Source: Ignelater luminosus (taxonomy: Eukaryota; Arthropoda; Insecta; Coleoptera; Elateridae). Taken from it: a stretch of DNA of 64,000 nucleotides. The position numbers were made by a program, and so were the translations under genes. The notes beneath the pieces are model-generated. The model did not search any database and was not told where the DNA came from. It worked only from the letters and a program-made list of their open reading frames with translations. The DNA lies in the NCBI GenBank assembly GCA_011009095.1, contig VTPC01091259.1:1-64000 (forward strand), read 5' to 3'. Positions 34,730-47,000 of the stretch are shown piece after piece (positions within the stretch are counted from its first letter, which is position 1; every line of letters starts with the position of its first letter).

Positions 34730-35858
34730 CGGGCAAGAATAATGAAGATCCTCAGGACAGTCTTTATAACCTGAAGTTCTTAATGAGCGTTGACGCGGCG
34801 AAATGAACTGGGAAATTAAAACGGGTCCAGTCGCACATATTTAAATAATAAAGTTTCCGAGGTTACAACTAGTGATATAACTAACTAAGAACCTAATAAT
34901 TTGGTAGAAAGAAAAAAGTTTCTTTCTATTATGAAAGATTCTATCGAATAAAACTTTTCTATTGGCTAACTAAGAAAAATTGAAATAACTTTCCGACTTC
35001 TAGAGCTAAACATTGTAATCAATAAATGTATATATGTAGTAAACTTATAAATGAATACTTCTGTTTCCAAAATAGCTAGAAAAACAATTTACTAAACTTA
35101 CTTTAACTTAAAAAAGTTTCAAAGAGTTGTATAATGATTATTAAAATTTTACAGACTTTCCGTAAATATACAAATAAAAATCTGAAACAAAACAGAAAAA
35201 TTGCTGTTCTTGTTAAAACAAAGCTAAAAATTCCAGAAAGTTTCAATGGGAAGATCGCTCGAATAAACTTTTTGATTAAGCTTATAAATGTAACAATTTT
35301 GCAGTTCCATTAAAAGCAAGAAAACTAATTCTACAACACTTGATTGATGAGTAAAATAAATAAGTGGACAAATACCTTAGATTACTAAGACAGATTATAT
35401 ATTTTACTTGTTTTTGATTTCAAGTGATCCAAAAAAAAGACTTCATCAAAGTAGACAAGGGAAAAGATTTCGCACGTCTGCAATAAGATCTGCTGTATCA
35501 TTTACGTAAGTAAAACTATTGCTGAGCAGTTGAGCTACTGACAATAAATTGGACAGCGACATCTTTAATGAATTAAGTAACAAATTTGTTCATAAATAAT
35601 AGAGTTAAACTTATCATCAAATAACATGCGACATACTTCACCATTTTTATTGAAACACAATGTGGTTTTGAACGGCTGGAATAAAAACATTTTCCAGCAT
35701 ATCCGCTTAATTATTTATTTGCTCAAATTTGTTATATATCCGTTGCCGAAGATCTTATATATTGCTAAACATTCGGTTTTTAATGTTGTACATTTTCAAT
35801 ATTTACCACATTTCTTATTTTAGCTGTCTTCTTTACGTCTCACATTCCCGTTTTCCTA
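34730..35858. other. AT-rich spacer, no gene seen
   Basis: Two overlapping 63-65-codon frames at 35626-35920 have no motif. Nothing else recognised. Confidence 0.4.
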
Positions 35859-35860
35859 TA

Positions 35861-37164
35861 CAGAGTGATGATAAAGTTCGGGACAAAATTCATAATTCTG
35901 TTAAAATTTTTTTTTTTTGAAAAATACTTGAACACGTCGATTTTATATTCCAATAAGGCATTTGCGAGCACAGAAAGATGTTTTTTGACAGATGATGTTC
36001 TTGAGCTATGACGTCAACATCTTTTTTTTTTTAATTACAGCCCCAGTTTTTTTACAGATTTTGATAGACTTCTTCACTGGTCAAATGTTGGTGTAAAAAA
36101 TGTGGTACCTTACATCACAACTGTTTTGAGAAAAACACTTAGTGAGTTTAATAACATCAACATTTGTTCTCAACAAAAATAACATTTAAAATTAAAAAAG
36201 AAACAAACAAAATCCTTCATAAAATTAACGCAAATGTTCAAATTGTGTACCGTTTACCATATTCGTATATAAATGCTATGAACTGCATGTTGGATCCCTT
36301 GTGGAGCCATGTTTCGCATTTCCGTTCGAATTCACTGTTGCAAACCTTCTAAAACTGTTAGGTCTATGTATATAAACTGTTGATTTTACGTGGCCCCACA
36401 AAGAAAAATCTAATGGGGTTAAGTCCGGCGATCTACAAGGCTATGTAAGATCAAGAAACTGACGCACGTTTGCCCCAAAATGAGGAGGTGCCCTATCTTG
36501 TTGACACCCGATGACCTGATGAGGCAAATCGGGGTCTTCATTATTTGGGAAAAGAACTGCTAGAGCTGGAACCAAATCAAACCTTAGAAAATCCAAATAT
36601 CTGGCAGAAGTCGGATTTCCTTCAAACAAATAAGGTCCTAGAAGACGATCTCTTATTATTCCCATTCATACATTAACCTTTTCTTGATGCTGGCTGTGAG
36701 ACTCTTGGGCCCAATGAGGATTTTCTGTTGCCCAACACCTGCAGTTATGACGATTACCAGTCCAGTTAAGGCAATGCACCTGTGTTAGCTTTAATAGTAA
36801 ATTTTATGAATGATTTTGTTTGTTCCTTTTTTAATTTTAAATGTTATTCTTGTTGAGAACAAACGTTGATGTTATTAAACTTAGTAAGTGTTTTTCTCAA
36901 AACAATTGTTATGTAAGGTACCAAATTTTTACACCATCATTCACCCAGCGAAAAAGTCTATCAAAATCTGTAAAAAAATGATGGGGTTGTAATTCAAAAA
37001 AAAAAGATGATGACGTCATGGCTCAAGAACATGATCTGTCAAAGACCATTTTTTGGTGCTCACAAATGCCTTATTGGAATATAAAATCGATGTGTTCAAA
37101 TATTTCTCAAAACAAAATTCATAACAAAATTGTGAATTTTGTTCCGAACTTTATCACTACTCTG
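35861..37164. mobile_element. Mariner-like element with terminal repeats over 200 bp
   Basis: Starts CAGAGTGATGATAAAGTTC and ends GAACTTTATCACTACTCTG, with TA on both sides (35859-35860, 37165-37166). The inverted arms run inwards through the TGACGTCA region, the ATTACAGCCCC tract and further to GTGTTTTTCTCAAAAC. 1304 bp. A minus-strand transposase remnant fills the centre. Confidence 0.85.
36235..36790 (-). pseudogene. Mariner-like transposase, C-terminal half
   Basis: Minus strand: GNRHNCRCWATENPHWAQES, then after a stop IIRDRLLGPYLFEGNPTSARY, second Asp in QQDRAPPHFGA, third in SPDLTPLDFSLWGHVK, ending GTQFEHLR near 36240. The open part is 36441-36665. The N-terminal half and first Asp are missing, so the element keeps long ends but a gutted gene. 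Confidence 0.8.
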
Positions 37165-37345
37165 TATAAGTTTACAATACAACGAAATGTTGATAACATC
37201 AAAATGAAACGCCATTTCAGGAAATTCTTCATGAACTCCTCAAACGAATCTCGTGCAGAATAAACCCACTGGCCACTGATTCTTTGCCCGTTTCTAGGAT
37301 AATTTGTAAAATTCTACGTTTGTGATGATCAGTAAAAATCACAAT

Positions 37346-37925
37346 GGGGTCGTTTCCTAAAATATTATTTTTGCTTATTTGGGTTGCTTTCGTTTTAAAT
37401 TTTTTCTGCTTCTATTTTCACTTTTTTTTTCAATTTAAAATTTAAAAAAACTTTTCCCGCCACTCCTGTGACGTCACAAGTCTTTGACGATATGACAACG
37501 TTGAAAACGGGAGTGCTGTCGGTAATATAGGAAGCGCTTAGAAGTTTGAATTTTATTGTTGAGGTTATGCGTTTTATACAAATACGCTAACCACTAAATC
37601 ACAAAACAATAGTCAATAACAGACGTAAGAAATACAGATAATTATATTATCTTTGGTTGAAATCGACAAAGCGGAGAAACCCGACAACTAACGAATGACA
37701 GCAAAGACACAACAACGTGATTGCTACGTTGTCAGCTCTACTATTTGTACAGACCGTCTACCGACGAACTGTGACGTCACTAGTAAAGAAAAATTATTTT
37801 ATTTCCTTATAACTCTTTAATTATCATATTCGGAAAAAAACTGTTAATGGATATTAACTATATATTGTGTCTAGAATGATAACATCTGTTTAGATTTCAA
37901 TAAATCCATTTCAGGAAACGACCCC
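37346..37925. mobile_element. 580-bp TIR element with GGGGTCGTTTCCT ends
   Basis: GGGGTCGTTTCCT at 37346 is mirrored by AGGAAACGACCCC ending at 37925; both sides have AT next to the repeat. Two internal GTGACGTCAC words (about 37470 and 37770) lie inside. No coding capacity. Confidence 0.65.
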
Positions 37926-38180
37926 ATTTCAGAATTTTTAATTATTTTAAAGATTACTTTCAATTCAAATAAAATCATAGAAACTGGCAGATGTAATTTG
38001 AAATCAATCGATTAACGTATGTAAATAGGGACTGATCCAATTTCAGACATGCCCTTATGAATGTTTTTGTCTGTCATGGCATAATTTGATGAATTTCCTT
38101 TTTGATGACTTGATAATTAACTTACTTAATTTTGCCAATTCATTCCAAAAATGCGATAAATTTCTGTAGCCTTTTTTATA
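37926..38180. other. Spacer
   Basis: No feature recognised. Confidence 0.4.
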
Positions 38181-38375
38181 TACAGGGTGATTCAAAAGAT
38201 GTAGACATAACTCAACTCATAGCTCATTAGACAGGTGATTTGCAGTAAAAAACTATACGGTATCCATATCTGAGTTTCAAGGATTGTGAGATAATGAGGA
38301 AAAACTGTTTATTTAGTACACTAAATTTTAAAAATTAAATAGTAAATAGAAAGCAAATAAAAATCATGATGATTA

Positions 38376-39060
38376 TTAAAAGTGGTTGTCGTTATGTTGC
38401 AGGCATGCTTCACATCGACGAACAAGTGAATTCTGCTTGCTTGATGAAATGGATTTATTAAATGTTTTTGACCTTCGATTGGAATAAAGTAGATTTTTTC
38501 CTTTCAAACAACCTCATACATAAAACTCTAGCGGACTAGACCCCTGAGCCCAATCCATCACTGAAAGTATTCGATATTCAACCAAGCGTTTACCGGACCG
38601 GACCTCTAAGAAACTCTAGGTAGTTTTGGGCATTAAAACGATGTTGTACGATACAGGGTCCAATTAAGTGACCATCAATCATACCAGCCCATAAAATTAA
38701 GTTAAATCGATGTTGAAATTAGGTTTCCTGGACTTCATGTGGATTTTCTCATGCCCATGTATGCAAATTATCGCAGTTGTTCGCTTCATTTCTAATGAAT
38801 TAGGCTTCGTCAGTCCACAGAATGTGCCCCAAGAAATTTGGGGTGTCGCCAATGACATTTAATTTTGTCGAGCAATATTATCTTTTTTGGGTAGATTTTG
38901 CACGCTTGGTAAATGATAAAGATAATACCCTTCGTCATGAATTTTACGCCACACAGAACTTTGAGATAAACCTAGATGGTTAGTAATTCTACGGATACTA
39001 GTAGTAGGGTCAACAGTTACTAATCAACATTTCTCTTTCGACTAACATAATGACGATCGG
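38376..39060 (-). pseudogene. Mariner A transposase, C-terminal part
   Basis: Minus strand: VDPTTSIRRITNHLGLSQSS, VWRKIHDEGYY, LPSVQNLPKKDN, then FLGHILWTDEA (first Asp) and HTWAHEKIHMKS, and a C-terminus with RRCEACLQHNDNH before the stop at 38376-38378. The DGAPAH and PLDFF regions are too decayed to read. Several stops and shifts. Confidence 0.75.
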
Positions 39061-39623
39061 TGAATTTTCCGAATTTACACACCGTGAGAATTTAAAATGG
39101 AAACCAAAATAAACTACTTTCCGACGACGTTATCAAAACTTTTTGTTAACGTGGAGTTAGCCACTACAATTTGTCATATGCGCATACGCCGATTTATTAA
39201 TTTTTTTACTTTATGTTGTCACGTTTTTAAAGTGTGAAGCATCCCAGCAAACAGAATTATATCGTAGCGATATCAGTGCAAGTTTATCTGTGTACGAACT
39301 TGTTTAATGTTACATAGCACACTGCGCACATGTGCGTTATATATAACGCGTAATGTCAGAAACACAGTACGAGTTGCAGTACATCGCGATTACGTACCGA
39401 TTGTTACATACCGACGACATCCATCGTGCTTCAGACTAGGTATAATGCTTGTCGGTACATCGTCATAATTTTACGTGAATACATCGCTCTAATGTCTACG
39501 TTTCGATGTACGTGTTTCGTTTAATTTTAAAAGACTATGTAATATGCTAAATTACGTATTCGTTAAGTCTACATTGTAACATTGTTAACACGTAACAAAG
39601 AGTATGCCCCATTAATTAATTAA

Positions 39624-39835
39624 AGTCTGGTCTTTCTACCTCCTTGGAAATTTATCGTCCACGTAACCCAAAACATTTTTCCAAGCTTACGATCAATTTA
39701 TTCTAGTCTATAGAGGTTGCAGAAAGACCAAAATAAATTAGTCAAAAGTTAATACAACATATTGACCTTGCCCAAGTAAGAAAAGTCTCAAGTTATCTGA
39801 CCGATAAATTTATAAGGAGGTGGAAAGACTAGGCC
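39624..39835. repeat. 212-bp TIR element with TTAA flanks
   Basis: AGTCTGGTCTTTCTACCTCC at the left is matched by the inverse of GGAGGTGGAAAGACTAGGCC at the right (about 36-bp repeats, a few mismatches). TTAA stands at 39620-39623 and 39836-39839, as in piggyBac-type insertions. Confidence 0.6.
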
Positions 39836-40082
39836 TTAATCTAGGTGGTGCAAAAATTTCAAAATCTCTTAAATCATTCAAATGTGTTATCAAATAGACC
39901 TGTAGTTTAGGAATACTGCCATTCCGTTTTTACACAAAAGTAAAAATTTGGAATTAAAGTTAAGAAAAGATCAAGGACATACATTGCAAAACCAATAGCC
40001 TAGTAGTATAACTAATTTGAATGATATTACACAGTACTTTATTTTTGAAGGAAAATGCATTAAAAGTAATACTTGGAAAGTT

Positions 40083-41030
40083 TTATTACATTTTTTTAAA
40101 AAAGAAAAAATACAAAATAATTCCAAAACACATTAATTCGTTTTTGTCTTCGCGTCCCTTTTTAATCTCTGTGCAGCATGGCGTAGTCCCTCGGAACAAC
40201 ATTGCTCAATTTCTGAAAAACAAAACAATTTATATATGCGAGGTATAAATATTACGATACAAAGAATACATTTGTCCGATATTCATCGTCTTGGTTCCAG
40301 CCATTTGGAGATTCCCACGTTGACGCATGCACGAATAACCACGAATAACAGCAAATTCGTTGGTCAGAACAATTTTTTTAAATTCTCGAGATCTTGCCTT
40401 TATAGCTCCACCGATCTTACATAAAAACAGTTTCTAAAAAAAAAAGAAAACCAATGAACAAAAATAATTATGTGTAACAAACAAATCCGCATGTTCTTTA
40501 TTTAATTTTCTAATTCTCCAAAACTTTCTTTTGTATCTCTTGGCAGCATTTGCTCTACCTCTGATCTTTGATTGATTGATTAATCGTAATATCAGAATTT
40601 CAAATTTTAGTATCTCTAAAACTACTTGTGTTGCTATTATTGTCATTAATGCTATTATTTCTTTCATAGTAGTATTGTTTTCAGTTTTGTCAAAGATTTT
40701 ATTGTGATTGCCATTTTTATTATTGAATAATTGTAATTTATGTTTCGCTTTCATATTTTTGCTCTGCCCTAATCTACGGTACTTTTGTCTAGTTGATAAA
40801 GTACTAAAAGGTTCTTACTTTATTCTTTTAGACATTTCGCTTACGGTAAATTGTTATCCTTAAAAATACAAGAATCAGTACATATACTACATATTACTAA
40901 TTTAAACTTACCTATTAACGACACTAAACCAGACAAATTTGCACAAAAACTGCGGAACACTGTGGAATAAATTTACTCGAACCGAACGAAGGCAGGGAAC
41001 CAAATCCGTGGCGTTCTTTGAAGAATTTAC
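40083..41030 (-). other. Possible spliced gene, perhaps carried by the surrounding element
   Basis: Minus strand: a 5' segment ends at a consensus donor AATAG|GTAAGTTT near 40911. An ATG at 40754 opens 106 codons with a basic patch RYKRKFWRIRKLNKEH. Acceptors TTTTTAG (40434) and TTTTTCAG (40213) follow; after the last, IEQCCSEGLRHAAQRLKRDAK runs to a stop near 40131, with AATAAA at about 40085. The KRKFWRIR patch is reminiscent of Harbinger transposase N-termini, but no nuclease domain is visible. Exon joins are not proven. Confidence 0.3.
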
Positions 41031-42183
41031 TGTTTAGATGCAAACGGGCTAAATACTTTTATTACATTCTTAGAAAGGACCATGTCCCTCTCTTTCTCAT
41101 TTGTAAAGTAAACACAAAATTTTCCTAAAAACGTCTAAGAAGGAAGTCATAAATTTTGTTTGAAACCCATTTCACACTGACAGGTGAATCAGGCAAACTT
41201 TAAAATAACGGGACATCTATCACTATTATTTTCTTCATACCTGCCTTTAAATAAAGAAATATTGATTTTTACCGCTTTACTGCTTGTTTATAAGTAGTCC
41301 AATATATGTAGTAAAGTTTCACTTCGGAATAAGTACATTGTATAAAAATTTATCATCTTGGAATGGTCCCTACCTGGTCAGGCGCTTTTGTGCGGGGCAC
41401 AATCTGTAAAAGATCCACTTTAATGTGTGATTTTTATATAGAAACTACTATAGTTACATAAATATTGTCAGTATAATTTTTTTATGAAATTATAACCTTA
41501 TAAGAAACGTCATTATGAAAAAATTGAATGTAGAATATCAAAATATAATTATTTCAGACACGTATAAGAAAATTATTTACCAAGAATTAGCGCATAAAGA
41601 TTTGAAAACGTCAGTTGGGCGACCAGTGTTCTAAATAGTTAAGATCTTCTATAAATCAAGTATATGTAAAACAAGCATTATTGTTACGTCATTAACATTT
41701 ATCATATAAGTATATGCAGAAGTATGTAACAAATACAGCGTATACCCTACATCTACCAGACGTGATTGCAATTACGGTTTTGCAATGTCATAGCATTGTC
41801 GTCTACCTGATGTATTCGAAATTACGCGCTGCCGACGTAGTTTGAGTAATCCTTTGCGATGTCGTAGTCTTGACGTCCCAGCTACACTTTATACCTGATA
41901 TCTACCTGATGTGATTGAAATTACGCGCTGGCGATGTAACCTGAGTACTCCTTTGCGATGTCATAGTATTGACGTACCAATTACATCGAGAAGATGTAAG
42001 GTATGTACCTGTTACATTAATGTCACACCTGTGTTTACTGGAATGTTATTAATAACTTGCTGCAGTAAGTAACGCAATTATTCAATAACTGAAATAATAT
42101 GGGTATTTATGTGTTTTTAAGTTTATGGTTTAAACTTTTGAATAGGATCGATTTATTCTAGAGTCCTATTTTCCTAACAAATA

Positions 42184-43189
42184 ATGAAATCGTATTCTGT
42201 TGCTTCTTACATCGAAGAATTTGTTGAGCAATTTCCTGAGCAAGAGTTCGATTGCAGTGTTATAAAAGTGGTGGATCGATTTCGGCAAACAGGTAGTGTC
42301 AGTAAAGAAGAATCTTTTGGACGTCCAACAGTTCTGAACAAGAACACTCTAGAAAATGTATAGATATACATGGAACTAAGTCCTACAAAATCATTACGCC
42401 CGTTAACACAACAAACTGATGGCTACTTAGTTTTCTTATACTCAGTTTATCATAATTGAGATATGTTATTTCTTTACAGGATTAAGTTATTCAACCTGTC
42501 GCAAAGCTGTAAAAAGGAATTGAATCTACGTTCTTATCGAGTTCAGGTAGTACACGAATTACATCAATCAGATTACGGAAAACGTGCACAATATTGTCAG
42601 TGGTTCAACAACCACATAAACAATAATGAGACCTTGAATATATGCTTCTTCTTGGATGAGGCGTGCTTCCATTTTATGGGGTACGTTAATTCGAAAAATT
42701 ATAGAACTGGTCTTTGGAATTCCCTGGAGTTTTACATGAAACACCATTACATCCCATAAAAATAGGAGTATGGCTAGCCATGTCGTGGAGGCGAATAATA
42801 GGGACTATACTATACTGCAATTATTTATTGAGCAGTTTCATAACGAAGAGTTACAACATGAATATTTTCAGCAGAACAATGCACCTGGCCACACAGCCCT
42901 ACTAACTCAACAATATTTGGAGGAATTTTATGGAGAGAGGCTTACAACTAGTGGACGATGGCCACAAAGGTCCCCTGACCTTACTCCTCTGAATTTTTTC
43001 CTGTTTAGGCATTTAAAAAATGTTGGTTTTCGTACACGTATCCATACAATTGATGAGCTAAAGGATGCCATTAGAGATGCTGTTCGGAACATTACGCGGC
43101 AACAGTCGGAAAATGTGTTTCAAAGTATAAAAATATGGTTCAACGCCTGCTATAATAATAACGGTGGTCATGTGGAACACACAATGTAA
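42184..43189 (+). pseudogene. Mariner-like transposase with two catalytic Asp changed to Asn
   Basis: Starts MKSYSVASYIEEFVEQFP, then RFRQTGSVSK and FGRPTVLNK, a stop at 42361, then YSTCRKAVKR and VVHELHQSDYGKR. First Asp kept in FFLDEACFHF. After a frameshift (about 42760) come LHPIKIGVWLAMS and the last open piece 42770-43189. There the second position reads QQNNAPGHTA (Asp to Asn) and the third PDLTPLNFFLF (Asp to Asn). It ends GGHVEHTM. Both changes are single G-to-A steps. It lies directly before the LINE target site at 43208 and probably belongs to element B. Confidence 0.8.
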
Positions 43190-43207
43190 AAGTAAATTAC
43201 CACAGTT

Positions 43208-46200
43208 TGTAATCATTTAGGACTCACTTGCTTATTTATCCTGTAACCTTTTCCACATGAGGTGTAGAGATGATAGCATGTTTGCATCCTGTTCTATCTT
43301 ATGCCATATTTTTTGCTTGCATCCACGTGAGCCCTTTCTCTTGCAGTGTATTTGCGATTTTCGTGTTGCATGAGGTCCTCGGTCTTCCTCTGCTATTTTT
43401 CCCTTCTAATTTTGTTTTCCACACAATGTTTGCTGACCTGTTCTCTCCCATTCTCGTCACGTGTCCAAACCACTTGAGTTGTTGAGTTGCTATTTTATCT
43501 GTGATGCTCTTTATTTCAAGTCTTCTTATTTCTTCGCCTTATTCTAACTTTCCTTGTCACTCGTTGCATCCTTCTCAGTATTTTCATTTCACATGCTCGA
43601 ATTTTGTTCTCTGGTTTATTTGTTATCGTCCAGGATTCGCATCCGTACATGAGTATGAGGATCAAAATTGTTTCATATATTCTTGTCTTTGTTTTTGTAC
43701 TAATTTTTTTTTGTTGAAGCAGCCGCTGTATAACACTCTATAAATTTATTTGTGTTGGCGATTCTGTTGTTTATTTCCCTCTCTAGGCCTCCTCTCGTTT
43801 TTTATTATTGAGCCTAGGTATTTTATGGAATTTGTCCTATTTAACATTTCCCCTTCGCACATTATTTCTATTTCTTCGGGACATCTTTCTATACACATTG
43901 TCTCCGACTTCTGTTCACTAATTTTTAGATTATGTTCCTCTAAAACCTCATTACAAGCTGTTATTTTGTTTTTAAGTTCTTCTTTTGTGTTTGCAATTAA
44001 CACTAGGTCGTCTGCATACATTAATTCGTTTATGTAGATTGGTTTTAAGTTTTATCCTAGGTGTGTCCCTTTATGTTTGTTTCTGACTTTGTGTGTACTT
44101 CATCCATTAATACTATGAACGGCATGGGGCTGAGTCTGACTCCTTTTTCTGTTTTGAACTTCTGTGATGTGAGTCCTCCAATTCGTACTACATTTAGTGT
44201 TTCATTACATAGGTTAGTAATCATTTGCATTATTTTTTCGTCGACTTAAGGCTTCCCAGAATTTCTTTGTTGGGACAATGCTTTCCCTAAATCAATTGTA
44301 CATATGTATATTTTTCTGTCTGTCTTAATTATTTTTTCTGAGATTTTGGTATATTCTTCTAGTTGCTTCTTCTTGTAACCTGTGTGCTTCTATTTGTACG
44401 AAGTTTAGTTTTCTCTGTCTTTCATTTCTTGTTTGGTTTTTACTAGCAATTTCTTGTTTAAACTGGGCTTTTACTAAGTAGTGTTCACTTTCAATCTCGT
44501 TTCCTCTTTTCACTTTCACATTCATTAGTTTTTGTTTCTCCCTTTTTTCTATTATTACCAGGTCAATAACTGATCTTTCACTTCTCAAGTACATCTATGA
44601 ATAGCTTTGTGTTTGTACCATGTGTTTCCCAATATTAAGTCATTAAGGATGCAACAATCGATGATTTTTTGGCCATTACTGTTGGTAACGGCTTTTCCTA
44701 CAGTCCCTTCCGAGATTTTCGGGTCGTTACTGACTCTTCCGTTAAGGTCTAATATAATAATGGCTGATACTACCTTCGTATCAAGTTCTTCTTGCACGTC
44801 ATTCCAAAAATCCTCTATTTCTTGTTTAATCGCACTTTCATTTGGGCCATATACCACCAGTACGTAGTAGATCTTGTTTCTGTTAACTTTATATTCTATT
44901 CTTAAAATTCTTTCTGAAACCGTTTTCTACTCTTTTATATAACTTGCCTTTTCTCTTCTTATAAGACAGGCTACTCCTACTGTCGCTCTTTAATTTTTTT
45001 CTACGCCGCTATAAATTGAGATTAGTCCTCCATTGATTTCCTTGCATCCGATTCCCTTCCTCTTAGTTTCTGTCATAGTTAGCAGATCCGTATTTGTCTT
45101 TTCGAATTCTTCAGCCAGTTCCTTCTCTTTCTCATTCATTCCTCTGATACTCCGTGTGCCTATTATCCATATATCATCTACCTTTTGCTTTTCCTTTTTC
45201 ATTGCCTTAGTCGTCACCTGCGCTTTCTCCTTTTCCTCTCTATCAGTTTTTTGTGGGTTCTATTTTTGTCAGTTGTTTTCCCTCTTCGTTCCATTCTCGC
45301 TCCTCATCATTTATCTTCAGCTTTTTGTAGCCTATTTTTGTTTTGTTGCCTTTCATCATCTCGCTTTTTTCTCTTTATTTTCTTAACGGTGGAGTCTCCT
45401 TTTCCTTATTAGTTAATAAATATCTGTACTTTTTTGGCATTTTTAAAGGTGCTTTTGGACTTTGATATTTTCAGCTTTTCTTCCCAATTTTTCGTTTCAA
45501 TTATGCATGTTTTATTGCCTATTCTTTTAGCATTTCTGATTTTTGTGTGAACCCTTAGTGTTACTCTAGCAAAAGCTTCCATTTCGTGTTTCAGGCCTAT
45601 ATTTCTGGTGACTCCAGGTTAATTCCGATTGTAATAAGGTTATTTGTCGTCTTTTCTCTCTCGATGCTCTCTATTTTTCCATCCAGTATATCTTTTTTTT
45701 TCTCCAGATTTTTGTGTATATCATCAGTTCTCTATTTTCTTTAAGAATCTCCTTTATCCTTTTTTGCTGGGTTCCTTGATTATCTTTAAGTTGTTTTATC
45801 TCGTTCATCATTTTCTTGAATATATCTTTTATTTCATCCATCTTTTCAACTTCCGTGGTTTTTCCCTTCGTTGGTGTTCTTCGTGTTTCCTGGGCTGTCT
45901 TTCTTCCTTTTCCTCTTATTGTAATCACTTTCACTTTTCCCGTGCTCCAACTCGGTCCCACTAGTTTCACCCCTTCTTGCAATGCACTTTATAATCACTG
46001 GTTTTGTTTACACACGTTAGGGCTTTTGTCTTTTATCTTATGGCGCGATAGCATCAGCGTGTGTCGTCTCACCTTTCAATTTGTTGTTCGCACCAATTTT
46101 CACTATGCGCTACCTAACTATGTTTACGCACTGTTTATTGTCCTTTAAAACACTCTTTAATTAATATTTAATTTATATCCCCGTGAAATTTCGACCGTAC

Positions 46201-46299
46201 GTAAGCTACGTGATAAGGTTCGATACTCGAATGGACTTATCGCCGCGCCACACGTCCGTCTCGTTTGCCGTCCAGCTGTAAACAATGTGTAATCATTTA
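43208..46299 (-). mobile_element. RTE-like LINE, 5' end kept, with 12-bp target duplication
   Basis: TGTAATCATTTA at 43208-43219 and 46288-46299 flanks a minus-strand LINE body (43220-46287). The 5' end is GC-rich (46170-46280), unlike a random truncation, so the copy probably started full length and was later deleted inside. The 3' end reads AAATAAGCAAGTGAGTC. Confidence 0.8.
43260..45982 (-). pseudogene. RTE-like endonuclease-reverse transcriptase with internal deletion
   Basis: Minus strand, 5' to 3': a lysine/glutamate-rich coiled-coil-like stretch (45982-45671); endonuclease start GTRSIRGMNEKEKELAEEF and TETKRKG (45217-44990); VYGPNES (44857); and endonuclease end IESEHYLVKAQ, where SDH has become SEH (about 44470). 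RT fingers are missing. Motif A survives as CTIDLGKA and the active-site box as MYADDLVLIAN (44021), then YLGSIIKN, QLKWFGHVTRMGE and SRGRPRTS. Frames are 45671-45982, 44990-45217, 44585-44857, 44325-44594 and 43746-44021. Clearly dead. Confidence 0.85.
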
Positions 46300-46845
46300 T
46301 ATAGCTAATTAATTATGTAGGTATGTAGTAAGTATTTATGCTGTTATCAGTTAGAGTGATTTATATTTTATTAGTTAACTGTTATTGTAAAATTCTTCCT
46401 TTGTTGTATTTATATATATTTAATGTCTTTAGGAAGATGTTAATAAATTGCTTATCTTTATTTTTGGCAATATAATATAAAAACATTCGATAAATCAGAT
46501 TAAAAGCAATAAGTTAATAAATTACATTATTTGACTGCAAATTGTAAATACGTGAAAAAAATATTTATTTAACTTATTTAATGTTGCAATAATTTGTAAA
46601 TAAAAATTAAGTGTCAAGTATCACTATCTTTATTGAGTTTTATTGGTTTTTAATTAAATTTTGATTACCGGTAAATTAAAATTTTGATATGGTAAGTAAC
46701 CACTTTAACAGTACTGTTTTTCGAGTAACATAGACTTCATTAAGTACAAGATTGATTATAAGCTAACTTCAGCTTATAAACATATGACAGTAGACGGATG
46801 TAAATTTAGATAACATCTCTATAGAAAGTAGTCTTTTTTAGATAA
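46300..46845. other. Right part of element B, no gene
   Basis: AT-rich; includes the inner side of the right terminal repeat of element B. No coding frame recognised. Confidence 0.4.
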
Positions 46846-46861
46846 CATTTTAAATTCTCAA

Positions 46862-47000
46862 GGTAGCTTATTGCGAATTCTTATAAAAACTTGACGACCC
46901 GGATGTCTACGATTCGGATATCGCTGACGGTATTCTTCAGCTGCAGTTTCATGAAACTTTCCTTACAGAATTTGTTTCTTGCTATTTAGTATGGCAGCTA
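46862..47000 (-). pseudogene. Mariner A transposase, N-terminal part
   Basis: Minus-strand reading gives AAEEYRQRYPNRRHPGRQVF and IRIRNKL, the first helix-turn-helix of mariner-like transposases (usual form Y-x-x-R-y-P-n-R-r-x-P). The reading stops where the inverted-repeat insertion begins near 46860. Confidence 0.7.

Larger units (their letters stand above)
39247..42047. mobile_element. 2.8-kb element with CATCCCAGCAAACA-type ends
   Basis: The left end CATCCCAGCAAACAG and the inverted right end CATTCCAGTAAACACAG face each other. Just inside the right end, a unit of about 99 bp (CTACCTGATGT..GAAATTACGCGCT..CTTTGCGATGTC) occurs at 41803 and 41902 with a partial copy near 41753. The left side (39330-39500) is rich in the inverse words TACATCG and CGATTACG. 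These look like subterminal repeats. A spliced-looking minus-strand gene lies inside. The family is not settled. Confidence 0.45.
39086..46859. mobile_element. Inverted-repeat element B, itself invaded by other elements
   Basis: GAGAATTTAAAATG at 39086-39099 and its inverse at 46846-46859 begin terminal repeats of about 90 bp; later shared words are ACTACTTTC, GTTATC and GTCATATG at matching offsets. Subtracting the LINE (43220-46287) and the subterminal-repeat element (39247-42047) leaves about 1.9 kb containing the mariner transposase at 42184-43189, so B is probably that mariner. The exact ends and target duplication are unresolved. Confidence 0.55.

Noticed and set aside
34500..34736. Frame across the N run
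   Set aside because: Most of the residues are unknown bases of the assembly gap.
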